The notes: a model not told the origin generated them from the letters alone. Shown: positions 10,913 through 22,712, counted from the first letter of the stretch. The stretch is DNA of 64,000 nt from Alentia gelatinosa (GCA_950022655.1 OX465584.1:2117694-2181693); one strand, 5' to 3'. Numbers and translations are program-made.

Positions 10913-12640
10913 ATGAACAAGCCATTTCCCTAATAAAACTTATTAGATAAGTTAAGATTAAGATAAGGATAATAATCTGTAATGAAATTAACGCTAATGT
11001 AAAACACTAGATGAGAAGCATAAACACGAAGCAGGAGGTAAAGATAGGATAAGCAACCATTGACAAGATAAGCGTAAAGGTAAGACAATCCATGGAAGTG
11101 CTGAGGCACAAGTCACTGAATCCTTGAGGAAGAGGCAAGGTGAGTTGACCTCTCCCATAATAGGAGAGGAAGGAGGCAGGGCAGTTAGGTAGAGAGTAAA
11201 GCAGAGCCCATGTTGACTGTGCAGGGGCAGGCAGGCGAGTGACTGGAGCCCAAGAGGTGGATGGCCGAGCCTGCCCTTGCTCCATGGGGGGGGGGGGGGG
11301 GGGGGGCTCCGCCCCTGGCCCCCCTTATGTCATCTCCCATTTAAACCTATATATAACTTTATATATCCCCATAAAAAACAACAAATAAACTTTAAAGTTT
11401 TAGACTTATTTGACCCTCTCCTGGACCAAATCTTCTCACATAACAGTCTTGAACCTCCTTTCTGGTTCAAATAGGCCCCTGTCTTTGCCTTACGACAAAA
11501 TTTATCTAATAACATTTGTCAATATTCATACTAGTGCCAAACCATTTTGGGTAGATACTAAGATAGTAGTACATTTTTCTGACAAAATTTAACTTCAGAG
11601 CTTTCAAGTCAAGAGGGGAGATCCCCCATAACTGTAGATGGTTCTTTCTCTGTATTGCTTCTTGACCATGTAATAATCTTTTAATGCCTTCTAAGGGCAA
11701 AGTTTCTTTATCCTTTGATTTTAGCAACACTGAATTGTATTAAGGCTTGTCCTTCCTTAGTCTGAATAATCATTATATATTTTATAAAACATGTCAAATA
11801 CCAAATCTGTGGTATATGGCCTCACAGCCATGGTATATGGGGAAAAAGTCCCCTGGTGTTATAACGCAAAGAAGTAGTCCCTATTGTTATACCATTTTAT
11901 ATGGCAACTATTGGGTTTAATTTATTCAAAAAGATGGATAATAAATGCAACAAACGTTGGTTTGTGGATAGCTGGCTGTGTAAACCACTCAAGGTGGATG
12001 TCCTAATACACTCGCTAGCACTCATGTATTACTATCCATCAACCACTCATGGCTTACAGCTGCCTGTCCACAAAACCATTGTTTATAGTCTATTAATACA
12101 ATACAGGTTTCTCAATGGCTGGTAGGATTCACATAGTAAAATCCACATTGAAACAATAATCCTGATTAATTAATTTAAGTTTATGAAATAATTGAAATAA
12201 CACTATAGTTAATCAAATTGTTCTTAGATATTATCACCACTCAGTTCTCTGCTTAATAAGCTGTGAACGTAAATAATCATAGATTTGATAGAGTGTACCA
12301 TAGGCACAATTTTTTCTTATATTTTTTAGAATTAATTTTTTTTTTCAAATAGTTATAACTTAAAATGCTGAGCTCTTACAAACATAATCTTACATACAAT
12401 CATAAAACATCGTATGTACTACCAAACATACGTGATCCTTCAGACTGACTCTGACCTCAGGACTAAACTCTCCTAGCTCTAAGACGAAAAAGCTTATACA
12501 ACGAGTAATGTCCTGGGACATGTCCTAATGCATGATCCGTTTCAAATCTACTATACCACCAAAGACCGGACACACCACCAAGGAAAAATTAGGAAACAGA
12601 AAAGTCATACACATTCTCCTTTACCCTGAGTTATATCTTA
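10913..12640. other. Intergenic; includes a 22-nt poly-G tract
   Basis: No gene recognised. A homopolymer run of more than 20 G lies at about 11285-11307, followed by a C-rich stretch; such runs are prone to assembly or sequencing error. The rest is AT-rich with no domain in the short open frames. Confidence 0.5.
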
Positions 12641-12655
12641 TCGTAAAGCCCACAT

Positions 12656-13690
12656 ATGTCTTCCAGACTATCAAAAGGCATCCTGGTTCCCCAATCATTT
12701 GATAGAGATTCCCATCGCCGCGGACAGCCTCATTCCAGTGTCGCCGTTGTTTCTGGCACAGTCATCGGTGTCAACAGACACAACCTGAACTCTGCTCAGG
12801 GACAAGAAATGATGCAGGAAAAGTTAGAAAGGACAGTGAGAGTGACCACCTATCTGAAAGCAATAGCGCACACTGTCACAGAAACATATGAGTGTGCTTG
12901 GGTGAAGTAAATTGAATCACCACAATGTCAAGCTTGCATAGACAAGTTGTCTGTCAAACACCAACTCGTCATAACAAAAATGACACAAAACACACTTCTA
13001 GAGGGTATCAAAAGCCGAGATGTATTTCAACGTGTTCAAGCAGATAAATTCACCCTCTGGTCGTTTAATGGAAACCTTTCCTGAAATGACACCCCCTCGG
13101 TAGTTATTACGGAGAGGGGATTCTACTGGAAACCCCCTTACTAAAGTGGAATGTAATCAGAGTGACACGTATTTCTGTGGTGATAGAAAACACCCCAGAG
13201 AAGCCTCTAAAACACTTCATGAATGAGGTGATGACACTGAGATGGAATGGAGACAAAAAAATAGACGGAAAAACCTGTTTGACTTGTTCAAACTTGTCTG
13301 AAATCAATGAAAGGACACTTCTACCCAAAACAGTGAATTATGACCTACCGGTTCAGATAGCTGGCATGGTGTACCAGTACGCCAAGTTGAAAATGCTCTT
13401 GTTCTGCTACGACTTTCTTGTACTTTTCATAGACATTCTCAGCAGTGACAAAGCTGCTTCACTAGCCTCCAAAACATTCCCCATCACAGAGCACAGTACA
13501 TCCTGTGTAAAACAAATTAAGCCCCTGGGGTCCCATCCCTCTGTTGTAAAGAGTGTCTGCTACACGATAAACGCACACCCGCTCTCTTCAAAGTGGAATA
13601 GGATGGTGATGAAATAACGTCTCCCAACTCCAAATGCTATCTAGGGGACGAGGAAACTGGAAAACTCAGTTGTAAAAGTGTTATAGAAAA
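12656..13690 (+). pseudogene. Decayed family-B DNA polymerase fragment (Polinton/adintovirus type)
   Basis: Pieces in different frames line up with the protein-primed family-B DNA polymerases of Polinton/adintovirus-like elements. They are an ERT...YLKAI...ECAW segment (about 12815-12905), a VIENTPEKPLKHFMNEV segment (13175-13225), a VYQYAKLKMLLFCYDF segment (about 13370-13420), and a later DKRTP-LFKVE then GKLSCKS segment in another frame (about 13565-13680). The palm block with the MDTDS-type catalytic aspartates, expected right after the YQYAKL segment, is not recognisable. Stops and frameshifts are frequent. No integrase, capsid or ATPase gene is seen beside it. The assignment is from remembered family motifs and needs a profile search. 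Confidence 0.6.
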
Positions 13691-14163
13691 GCAAAACAAA
13701 TTATCTTGTTCTGATTAGAAAGTAAGAAAATACATTTGGTCACTAACATAGGTTTCAAACTGGTGAACCATGAGATTGTTACATATAAACAAAGGAAAAA
13801 AGGTATGAACTTTAGATCTTTATCTGAAGAGGAAAGTGGGTGATGACGGAGTAGGCACACTCTCCTTAGAATTGTGAAAAACTATTATTCTAAAATTCTT
13901 TGCATACATTTGGAGTCCTTATCACATCTTTACATGATGCCACTACTACTACATCATAGCTGGGTCAGTCATTTTTCTTAACAAATCAGTATGCGCATTT
14001 GAAGTATGATGGTATTTTCCATACCAGCACAGTATGCTGGGATGGATGTGATACAAAAACAACAGCCGAGGCTGGTATCTGTAGGATTTTCCGGCCTGGA
14101 TCTATATTATAGAGACCCTCTGGCTCAGATTGTGGCGTGTCTCCGTCACTTGTATCTAGACTC
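13691..14163. other. Intergenic, no gene recognised
   Basis: Nothing recognisable in any frame. Confidence 0.4.
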
Positions 14164-14247
14164 GGCGACTGACCCGCGCCGACGGCGACTGACCCGCGCC
14201 GACGGCGACTGACCCGCGCCGACGGCGACTGACCCGTGCCGACGGCG
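14164..14247. repeat. 20-bp tandem repeat, 4 copies
   Basis: Four tandem copies of GGCGACTGACCCGCGCCGAC. The fourth carries a C-to-T change. A short open frame across it is not supported as a gene. Confidence 0.93.
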
Positions 14248-14995
14248 GAAGCCGGGGTCTAAACTTTTCAGAGGGTTTATTTTTGCAGGGTCCTGGATTT
14301 CTTCTCAAGGTCTCTATTAGTCTGGGTCCAAACATATGAAATTACTCTGGTATAAGACATGGATTTGAAAAAAAACCTCTGTTGTTTTCCTCATGCTGGC
14401 ATTTTCAGGAATCGCGTTACGTCTGTTTCGGTCTCTTGATGTCAATATTTTGTGGTCTTTCGTCATTCAGAGGACGAGGCTTTAAAGGCACATTGGACAA
14501 TGCAGGAAAGAGGCACCATGCAGAGTCAGAGCCTTTTTTGAAGTCTTTGAGGACGTCTGACACCACAGGACAATGCTAGGAAGGTGCTCAAAGCACAAAG
14601 CCCCATTATAAATAGATCAGAACAGGCTGACCTTTTGCGCTTAAATAGAGCGGCGCCTTATTTAATTAGCGATGCGCGCAGGGACGACAGAAACGGCGAC
14701 CGTTCACGCTGTGAACGACGAAATGCCATTTCTGTTTCATAATATATGCCACCCCCAAGTAGAGAAATCCTTGCTAATAATGTAGTCCAAGTGACTCCGA
14801 TCGTTGGTCGGAACGAAACAGGCAGTAAGAGAGGGGTCTGTTGATTAACTTATGCCTACAAAAGTACATCGTACAAGGAGACCTCGTACAAGGGTTCTCG
14901 TTTAGAAATATTGAACCTCGTTTGTTAAGACTGTCCTGCCTATAGTACTTTCATTGCCCAAAAATACAAGGAATCGCCAGGGATGCAAAATTGGA
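14248..14995. other. Intergenic, no gene recognised
   Basis: It contains a short near-duplication of GGACAATGC-AGGAA at about 14498 and 14569. No domain is recognised. Confidence 0.4.
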
Positions 14996-14999
14996 AGGT

Positions 15000-15523
15000 A
15001 CCTTTTCCTGGCACACAGGAAAAGGTATGGAAAGCCCTTCACGTGAATGCATACAGGGCAAAAAAGAGATACAAAACTCCAATCACTTCATTACAAGGTA
15101 ATGCATAGAATAGTGCCTACCAACTCATTTTTATGTCAAAGAAAAATAATTCAATCACCTAAATGTTCCTACTGTGATGCGAATGATACGGTAGAGCACT
15201 TCATCTTTGACTGCCTTGAGGTGGAACGGTTTTGGAAACACATAGCCACCTGGCTGAAAGCAGTCAAGGGTTGGTATTTAGACACCAACCCAAAGTTTTT
15301 GCTGCTGGGCACTGAGAGATGCAGAATGTTCCAACTATATTTGTATGCATGCTAAATTCTACATTTATAAGCAACGACACTTTGGAAACAACTCCTTGGT
15401 AATATATGATTGGGGTAACGGACTAAGAAACTGCCTGAGGATGGATAAATTCACATGTAAGAGCATGAGTAAAGGACATAAATTCCAGAAATGGGAAAGC
15501 TTCCTGGAAGCCATGTTGTAGGC
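15000..15523 (+). pseudogene. LINE reverse-transcriptase C-terminal relic with zinc-binding (zf-RVT) domain
   Basis: The frame from about 15047 reads SLHYKVMHRIVPTNSFLCQR, then CSYCDANDTVEHFIFDC. This is the CxxC...HxxxxC pattern of the zinc-binding domain found after the RT of many LINEs. It continues into FWKHIATWLK and then, after a one-base frame change near 15340, MHAKFYIYKQRHFGN and a KWESFLEAML end near 15520. No RT core is present, so this is a 5'-truncated copy, as is typical for LINEs. It is unrelated in sequence to the LINE at 23.4-29.7 kb. Confidence 0.8.
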
Positions 15524-16010
15524 CTATACAGACAACAACAATCAGGAGGGGGCAGTTTGGTTAGGGGAAGGGGACAGACATGGAAAATCAAAGTCAGTTA
15601 TCTAGACCATAAACATCTACCACTGTCAATGTAATGCTTGTGTGATGTGTTATATGAGAATATCTGTGAATCTGGGAGGGTGGAACATACAAACGACATT
15701 CTGTTATATAATTAACCCTAAGGTTGATAAGGTCATGGCTCAAAGAATTCCAAAGGACACAAGAATATGTACAAGGTGGCAGCCCAAGTGTGCCCAAGTA
15801 TAATACAAAAATCAATTTATCATTTACCAATTAAAGAACTTGTCTTTGGCAGGTAATAGTTGTGGTGTAATGTCCTGTCTTGTATATACCATGTGAATGT
15901 TTACTGTCCTTTGTCTTGTATTGTCCAGTGTCATATGTATGTAACAGGTGCCTGTTTATGCCTTTGTCATCCACTGGTACAGTCCAGATATTTCTGTCAT
16001 GCAAGAATTA
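15524..16010. other. Probable LINE 3' flank, no gene
   Basis: Non-coding sequence after the LINE relic. No clear poly-A tail was found to mark the end. Confidence 0.35.
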
Positions 16011-16300
16011 GAAGGAAACCCACGAGATGAGAATAACTTGGCCCGTACTCCACCGAGTTTGACTGCGGAGTAATCCACGAAACGAAGCTGAGTGAATTAC
16101 GTAGTGGTCAAATGAGGTGGAGTGCAGACCAAGTTATTCTCATTGAGTGGGTTTCTGATTTTATCTCACCCCGTATAACATCATGTATTGCTGGAATGAC
16201 TCGCCAAATTAGCCATTGAGTATTGGGTACAATACTTTCACGGCCGTGGAGTACGAGTTCCTAACGTTAAGCCTATGGAGAAAAATACCGGGGTGAGATA
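16011..16300. repeat. Dispersed inverted-repeat element (copy 1)
   Basis: It matches 61061-61315 along its length, sharing a GAAGGAAACYCA start, CCGTACTCCACC, GTGAATTACGTAG-type and CTTTCACGGCCGTGGAGTA blocks. Internally the first third (GAGAATAACTTGGCCCGTAC...) is inverted in the second third (ending GACCAAGTTATTCTCATTGA), giving a fold-back structure. A second pair, TATCTCACCCCG near 16153 and CGGGGTGAGATA near 16290, extends this copy. It is non-coding, most likely a MITE family. Confidence 0.75.
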
Positions 16301-16939
16301 ATAGAAATTATGTATCAATACTTAGAAATTTAAGAAGCATGTGATAGTTATGTACAGTAATATCAAGTTCCCCATCATACATAGGACTGGGTATGATCTG
16401 AATTAATTCAAACCTGCATTCTGAAGTTGGATAGTTAACCCTTTCCTTGTCGGGCCTAGCGTGCATGAACGTCGTTAACCGCCGCGCCCCCTGCAGGAAT
16501 CTCTATTATAACGCATTACGCCTGACGTCATATGACCTTTCATACGCCGGCCCATTCTGCAAGCGTTAGAAAATGGCTAAACGTGCCAAAAGCAGGAACA
16601 TTTCGTGACATCTTTTTTTTTTCTCCATTCACACAAGCCTGTGGCTAGGCCCAATATAGCACTGCGCCTATGGAGATCGGTATTTTTTTTTTATCGCGAT
16701 GACATGTTGTTTTATTTACATCTATAATAATAAAAAGATATGGGGAACACATTTCTGGAGTTGTGTTTTGTGTAAAATCAATATAATCTGTCTTATAGTA
16801 GGGGCAAGGCATAACCCCATCTCTATTCTAACCCGCGAGGTGCAGGCAGTGTGTCAGTTGTAGTAGCAGAACACCATTGTCTGTGCTTTCTTTCGTCTAA
16901 TTCCAGCTCTTGGGGACGGCGCCCTATGTGACCAGATTC

Positions 16940-17858
16940 TTCTCACTCTTGGCGCGGCCCACTCGGAGTCTACCCGGGAGAACCTGGCTCGTCAACGGGA
17001 CCTCTACCTGCGATTTTTTGTCCAGCAAGTAATGAACCCCCTTTGTCCCACGGTCGGTGGTGTTTTATTATTCATTCAGTCACTTTCTAACCGGATGAAA
17101 TCACTGGCAACAATCAGAAACTATGTATCAGGAGCGAAGGCTTTTATCATGGATGGACTGGGCGATGCGTCCGCTTTTTCATCTCCACTTATCTCAAAAA
17201 TGTTCAAAGGCATCTCTAACTTGAAAGACCATCGTCTGGTGCAGGCGCCGGCTCTGACGCCCTCTGCTGTATCTCTTCTCGTGGAAGGAATGATCAAGAT
17301 GGGTCATTCATTGTCCGGGGAGGCAGCAATAATCGCCCTTGCTTTCTCGTCTCTTTTGAGACAATCCCACTTCATAAAAACGAAGACATACCACCATCTC
17401 TTGACGCGTGGTCAGGTAGAGACTTTGGCGATCGCCTACAAATCGATGTTTACTCTTCAAAAACGATTTCAGATGTCTCTTCTTCCATTTCTATTCCCAT
17501 CTTTCCTACAGACAGGCTGTCGTGTCCAGTATTGGTATGGAGATCGCACTGTGATCGTGTGCCGGCTCCCCCTTCTGCGCCGGATTGTGTCATGGACGAC
17601 GGGCGGCTCATCACTGTCGGTAGGATGACGGCGCTCTTGCGCGCGGGACGACGGGTGTTGGACCACCCACTGGCGGGTATCGCGACTCTTCACTCCCTCA
17701 GACGATCCGGGGCGCAGGCGGCGGCCCGCGCTGGGGCGACTAGAGAGGACATCTCCCGTCTTGGCACTTGGTCCTCCGACGCGATCTTTTCATATGTGCC
17801 TCCCACCATTTTATCTGAGACTCCAGCTTTGCTGGCCCGCTCTTTAGCGAATAATTAA
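16940..17858 (+). pseudogene. Tyrosine recombinase (DIRS/Crypton-like), one frameshift
   Basis: The first frame (to about 17395) carries an N-terminal helical region and the catalytic-domain start, with SSLLRQSHFI supplying the first catalytic Arg. A one-base frame change follows. The next frame holds a SSKTISD beta-hairpin lysine segment, LHSLRRSGAQAAARAG (the HxxR box) and GTWSSDAIFSYVP (the Trp/His position and the nucleophilic Tyr). All R-K-HxxR-W-Y elements are therefore recognisable. The frame runs to a TAA at 17856-17858. This YR type is known from DIRS/Ngaro retroelements and Cryptons; no reverse transcriptase lies next to it, which favours a Crypton-like or fragmentary origin. It lies inside the piggyBac ends on the opposite strand to the transposase. 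Confidence 0.75.
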
Positions 17859-18205
17859 ATTGTGGCAGCCAGTCACTCATTCATTGTACAAATCAGACTT
17901 TCATCAATGAAAGCTCTTTTATCAACCAAAGTTTTATCACCTCAAACAATTGTAATAAAATCTTTTATCAATCCGTTTTATCCAATACAGCGTTGGCTTT
18001 CAATTATACAGTTCGATAAATATATATTTGATAACAACAGGGGGTTGGCATTATTTGTTTATCATTAATTTCAATATGATAAGGCTTGTAGCAAATCCAT
18101 ATACATATATGTAGAATTCACCTTTTCTTTACAGGTTAGACAGCTAGAATAGGTAGGATTATAAATTCCATAACATAAGACAGGCACATCTAAATAGCAA
18201 AAATA

Positions 18206-20191
18206 TTACGAAAAGTTCACCTGTGTATGGAAGATCCGAAAGCAATCAGGAATACATAAATGTGCCCCACAGGTTCTACAGCCGAATTTAGTTTGGGATC
18301 TCTTCACATCTTTATATTTCTTTGATCGTTGATAACAAACTGTGCAATAACTTTTATGGTTTAAGTTATCAGGAAAACATCTAGATGTCAAACGGGGGGA
18401 ATCAGGCTTTGCATTGCATGTTGACGGGTTGGAGATAATGCTGGACTCTGTTTCATGAATCATTTGCTGGCACAATAGTAGGGTGAAGTCTACAAAGGGG
18501 ATCGGTTTTTCTTGTAGCGAATTAAAAATAACTTGCGAACAAAAAAAATTTCTTGGTCCACTTATGCAACTTACGGCCGAAAGAATAATAACTAACGAGT
18601 TGATCTGCCAGGTCGACTCCACCCATGTACCTACAGTAATCACGAATACTGATGGGGCAATCAATGTCTTTTTTAACGAATTTCCCAGTCACCTTGTCTC
18701 GAAGAGTTCTTTGTACAGTCGTTAGAATAGATACATGAATAGTTAATAATAAGCGAATAATCTTTTTATCTAACCACAGAGTAAGCAAAAGATCGCCACA
18801 CTTTGAGAATATACAGTCGCTCTTATCTGTCAATTTGGGATGTGTTTTTTTTCATGAATGGGCCTGGGAGTTCTCTACGATTTAGTCTCAAAGTACCACA
18901 AGCATATGTCTATAGAGATGACAACTTTTCCAACAGAGGCACTCCTGTATAAAAATGATCAAAATAAACGTGATAACCCTTGCCCAGAAAATCAGAAGTA
19001 CGCAAAAGATTCATAACAACAGAAAATGTAGTAGTTGTCCCCTCCCTATCTTCCCTGCCAAAAAATGGAATCAAGTTGTAAACGAATCCAGTTAGCGAAT
19101 CGCAGAGCACCCAACATTTTATACCCCATTTTGTTGGTTTATTAGGCATATATTGTTTGTGGCGTGTCTGACCCTTAAACCCGATCATTGTTTCGTCTAT
19201 GGAGAGTTCTCTATTGGGGTTGTAAAGTTTCCTTGCTTTCTCATTTATGATATCGAAAATCCATCCCACCATTGTCCATGGATCACGTCGAGTGGGAGGA
19301 ACGGGCACCGGGCCGGGCACCTGTTGGCGACCGCTTCGCTTCCGGTTCCCCGTTGCCTCCTCTTCCTCCTCTGCACTTGTGAAATTGATGTATCTAGCAA
19401 AATATAATGGTTTGAATTCATAAAAACATGCTCTATGAAGTTATGAGGGAGATATATAGCGATAGAAAATTGGAAAAACAACAAATCGATGGTTAGGCGG
19501 CTCATTCTCTACAATCGTGTACTCGATATCGGCTTGACAGAGGTTGCAACTACAATCGCCACAATTTTAGAAATAGACTCACCGTAGTATTGAGAAAAAT
19601 TGTTGTCTTCTCATCAACTGTTATGCCTGGGGTTATGTATTCCTTTGCTGTGGACCAATAATGTTCGATTTTGGACTTCCACAAAATTCCCATAAGGAAG
19701 GTCATTGCTATGAATCGTAGCATCTCTCCAACAGTTACACACCTCCAAGGCGCCGTTTTCTTTGCTCACTCTGTCTGAGCTCCCATTTTCCTGGTGTATG
19801 TGTTGGTACGAGAAACCAACTCCTGGACAATTTCCAGTGTAAAAATCAAGCGAAAAAAATCTAAAATCGTCTTCACCTTGTCTGTTGGAACTTCAGAGGT
19901 AATGCCAGGAGTTTTGATTGATTTCACCAGCTTTTCTCTCTTTTTTTGGTTAGGTTTATGATTAACCAAACGTCTCCCAGCGTCTGTTGCGCTCACTCCT
20001 GCGCCTGACGTGTTGGCCATTGTAGCAGCTTTCTTTACGATTTTCTTTGTTTTTTTCTTATTGGGAATCGTCTCAGGTATTTCTTCTGCACTTGAAACAT
20101 CACTCCAATCTTTTAGTATATCTTCCTGATAACCATCAATAAGATATAATGCTTTGAGGGGTATATCATCATCACTGTCGAAATCTGCCAT
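18206..20191 (-). pseudogene. piggyBac transposase (DDE_Tnp_1_7), broken
   Basis: Reading on the minus strand from Met at 20191, there is an acidic N-terminus (ADFDSDDDIPLKAL), then YWSTAKEYITPGITVDE (about 19690-19620). Next come SIDETMIGFKGQ with the first catalytic Asp, CWVLCDSLTGFVYNLIPFFG, and VYFDHFYTGVPLLEKL with the second Asp (19270-18913). IRDYCRYMGGVDLADQLVSYY has the third Asp in GGVDxxDQ form. A C-terminal cysteine-rich zinc domain follows (CTVCYQR...CRTCGAHLCIPDCFRIFH, ending at 18206). The pieces lie in several frames (breaks near 19765, 19600, 19320, 18850 and 18530); a GTGAGT near 19586 might be a splice donor, but most breaks look like decay. All catalytic residues can still be read. 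Confidence 0.85.
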
Positions 20192-20434
20192 GTTATATGA
20201 ATGTGTGTGCTCTCCGGTAGTTGAGTGAGAACCACAGCGATTCAATTGATTTTGCGGTATTTATAGTCGTACATCAACATTCCCATGGCGACATAATTTG
20301 AAAATTGATTTTATTTCTTATTATTAATGTATTCTATACATTTCCTGAAAATATTATTAAAATCTGTTCATTATTACCGAAGATAGAAGACTTTCTAACA
20401 GAATTAGGGAAAATGATGCTTTTTGGCACTACTG

Positions 20435-20535
20435 GCGCACGCTAGGGGAATGCCTTAAGGCATTAGCGGCGTATAGTAGGGGAATGCCTTAAGGCATCAC
20501 CGGTGCACGCTAGGGGAATGCCTTAAGGCATTACC
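20435..20535. repeat. piggyBac right subterminal repeats, 3 copies of 35 bp
   Basis: Three tandem units contain the block GGGGAATGCCTTAAGGCAT at about 20445, 20479 and 20513. Each includes the 14-bp palindrome ATGCCTTAAGGCAT with an internal TTAA. A CTAGCGTGC block near the left end (about 16455) matches the revcomp of GCACGCTAG in these units. Position and symmetry suggest transposase-binding sites. Confidence 0.8.
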
Positions 20536-20676
20536 GGCGTAGAATGGGTTAAGTAGCAATAGGGTACCTCTTCTGATAACAGTCACACCAGCACTTTGGA
20601 ATTCACAATTGTTATGTTCCCCAATTAAGGGCTAAGATACTTCCTAGGCTCCAAGCTAGAGGTTGAATACCTAATA

Positions 20677-21871
20677 CAGTAGAACCCCTCTTAAGGGGAC
20701 ACCCTCAGTTCCGAGCCAACTGTCCCCTTAAGCTGGGTTTTCAGTCTGCCAATGGTTATACAATAGAGAATACCTACATAAATGAAGGAAACGATGGTTA
20801 TTAGGTTAAAAGGTTTATTAATAATATATAAATAAGCAAATACATATCAATTATACAATATAAATGAATATAAATGAATATAAATGTATGTAAATTAAAA
20901 ATAAATAGATAATACATGTAAATGTACAGTACAATTTATATACAGTTTCACAGTCCCAGGAAGGCATCTTTAAGACAGTACAATATAATCATGTATTGAA
21001 TTGTTCAAACAATAGCGCCGGAACTATTGTTGCTGCAGCTGCAGTTCAAACAATGGCGCCGGAACTATTTTCTTTTCCGCGACGTTCATTGGTCGCACCA
21101 TACATAGATTCTCCACCACTGCAATGGCAGAGAATTGACACTCTACGTAGGTGAGCGTGGCATATTTTATTTCAACGTTAACTCAATGGCACAACCTGTA
21201 CCAGGGGAGGGATAAAGCGTGGACTGCACTTTCGGTGGACGAGCAGCTCTATTCCTGTTAACAGTACTGATGCAATGCATCACAGCCCCCACGACCTCAG
21301 TATCACTTCTGTTCATGTAGTGTCTCCTGGCCCTCTCCAGGCCCTCCCCAATGTCCCCCCGTAACTTCTGAGAGAAATCAGCGGCCGCATAAGCGACTCA
21401 CCGTGAGCCGCCCTGAGCCACGATGGCTCCCTGAATACCGATCCTTCAAAGCCGCCAGCCCCTCCTGAACCGCCCACCGCTAGCCTGTAAGCGGGCCTCA
21501 TACCCAACACCTTCGGCGGGCGCGAAAATCAGCGGCTGCATAAGCGACTCACCGTGGCCTGCTGAATACCGCACCTTCAAAGCCGCCAGCCCGTCCTGAA
21601 CCGCCCACCGCTAACCTGTAAGCGGGCCTCTAACCCCCTACCGCCAACGGGTCCGAGTTTTCAGTGTTTTTGATATGATGTCCAAAACTGTCCCCTTAAG
21701 AGGAGTTTTTATGCATTTCTGTACCGAAAAACTGTCCCCTAAAGCGGGGTGTCCCCTTAAGCGGGGTTAAAATAAACTCTTAATAGAGGGGAAAATTTCC
21801 GTTCCAAGCAAATTGTCCCCTGAAGCGGGGTGCCCCCTTAAGCGGGGTGTCCCGGAAGAGGGGTTTTACTG
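20677..21871. mobile_element. TA-flanked DNA element with CAGTARAACCCC ends (long copy)
   Basis: The left end TA-CAGTAGAACCCCTCTTAAG and right end GGGGTTTTACTG-TA are inverted repeats flanked by TA, as in Tc1/mariner/pogo-type elements. Blocks of CCCCTTAAGCGGGGTGTCCCC occur near the right end. The 179-bp element at 42839-43017 has the same ends and the same alternating GTCCGCTTACGCGGGGTGTC-type subterminal structure. The interior here holds a short duplication around GGCGCCGGAACTATT (21014 and 21055) and a 150-bp tandem duplication (about 21380-21640). No transposase is recognisable. Confidence 0.8.
21378..21645. repeat. About 150-bp tandem duplication inside the TA-flanked element
   Basis: Two diverged copies start AATCAGCGGCYGCATAAGCG and end near CTGTAAGCGGGCCTC. 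The second lacks a roughly 25-bp stretch. Non-coding. Confidence 0.8.
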
Positions 21872-21873
21872 TA

Positions 21874-22465
21874 CAAAGGTTCATTAAAACTACCAAAAAT
21901 ATGAGCAAGCTCACAAAACTGTTCCCTTTTTTTTAATTCCCCAGATAAGGAGGAAATATTGAACCTCGCAGGTTTGAGTTATACTTAGCTTCTGTATAGC
22001 ATACATATTAAGGATTGGAGCATGTTATAGAGGGCAGAATACAGAAGTATAGAAATTACATAAAGTTACAACATAGGAAAGGGAGGCAATGGAATGAGGA
22101 GTCTTACCACCAAAATGTTAAAATATATATAGGAGACATTGTGAGTGTAATAACACACATGTAGCCAAATGTAGCCAAATGCAGATATTAGATTTTTTCA
22201 TATTTGGATTATTCACCTGTACAATGCATCCAAATTGAAGATTGATAAAGAAGAGCAAAGCTCGTTAAAAAAAAGACTAGCTGATCAAAGATTGTCCATG
22301 AGTGTTGAATAAAGCTGACCCACACCATACTTGGGTCTTGTTGGCGTACAGAGAATGGTCTTCATGCACGAGCCTGAATCAATCAACAGGCCCCGGGTGC
22401 GAGGATGCTGTAGACGAGGGTTTGTAATCAGTCAGAAGGTAGTTTGACGGTAAGCGGATGCACGT
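21874..22465. other. Intergenic, no gene recognised
   Basis: AT-rich non-coding sequence leading into the minisatellites. Confidence 0.4.
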
Positions 22466-22712
22466 CCTAATAAGACAGGTGGTGGGACTAATAAGACAGG
22501 TGGTGGGACTAATAAGACAGTTGGTGAGACTAATAAGACAGGTCGTGAGACTATAATTATGATAAGACTGGTGGTGGGACTAATAAGACAGGTGGTGGGA
22601 CTAATAAGACAGGTGGTGAGACTAATAAGACCAGTGGTGGGACTAATAAGACAGGTGGTGGGACTAATAAGACAGTTGGTGAGACTAATAAGACAGGTCG
22701 TGAGACTATAAT
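22466..22712. repeat. 21-bp minisatellite, about 11 copies
   Basis: The unit is approximately AATAAGACAGGTGGTGGGACT. A higher-order duplication that includes GAGACTATAATTAT occurs twice (ends near 22562 and 22716). Confidence 0.93.

Larger units (their letters stand above)
16439..20548 (-). mobile_element. piggyBac DNA transposon, degenerate, with embedded tyrosine recombinase
   Basis: The element starts TTAA-CCCTTTCC (TTAA at 16435-16438) and ends GAATGGG-TTAA (TTAA at 20549-20552). This is the TTAA target-site duplication and CCC/GGG ends expected of piggyBac. A degenerate piggyBac transposase is coded on the minus strand (20191 to 18206). The right subterminal region has three tandem copies of a 35-bp unit with an ATGCCTTAAGGCAT palindrome. 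Inside the left half, on the plus strand, lies a tyrosine recombinase gene (about 16940-17858), not normal cargo for this superfamily. Total length is about 4.1 kb; the extra recombinase makes it longer than a simple piggyBac. Confidence 0.85.

Noticed and set aside
11277..11474. Open frame beginning with poly-glycine
   Set aside because: It exists only because of the poly-G tract; no domain, and the tract length is uncertain.
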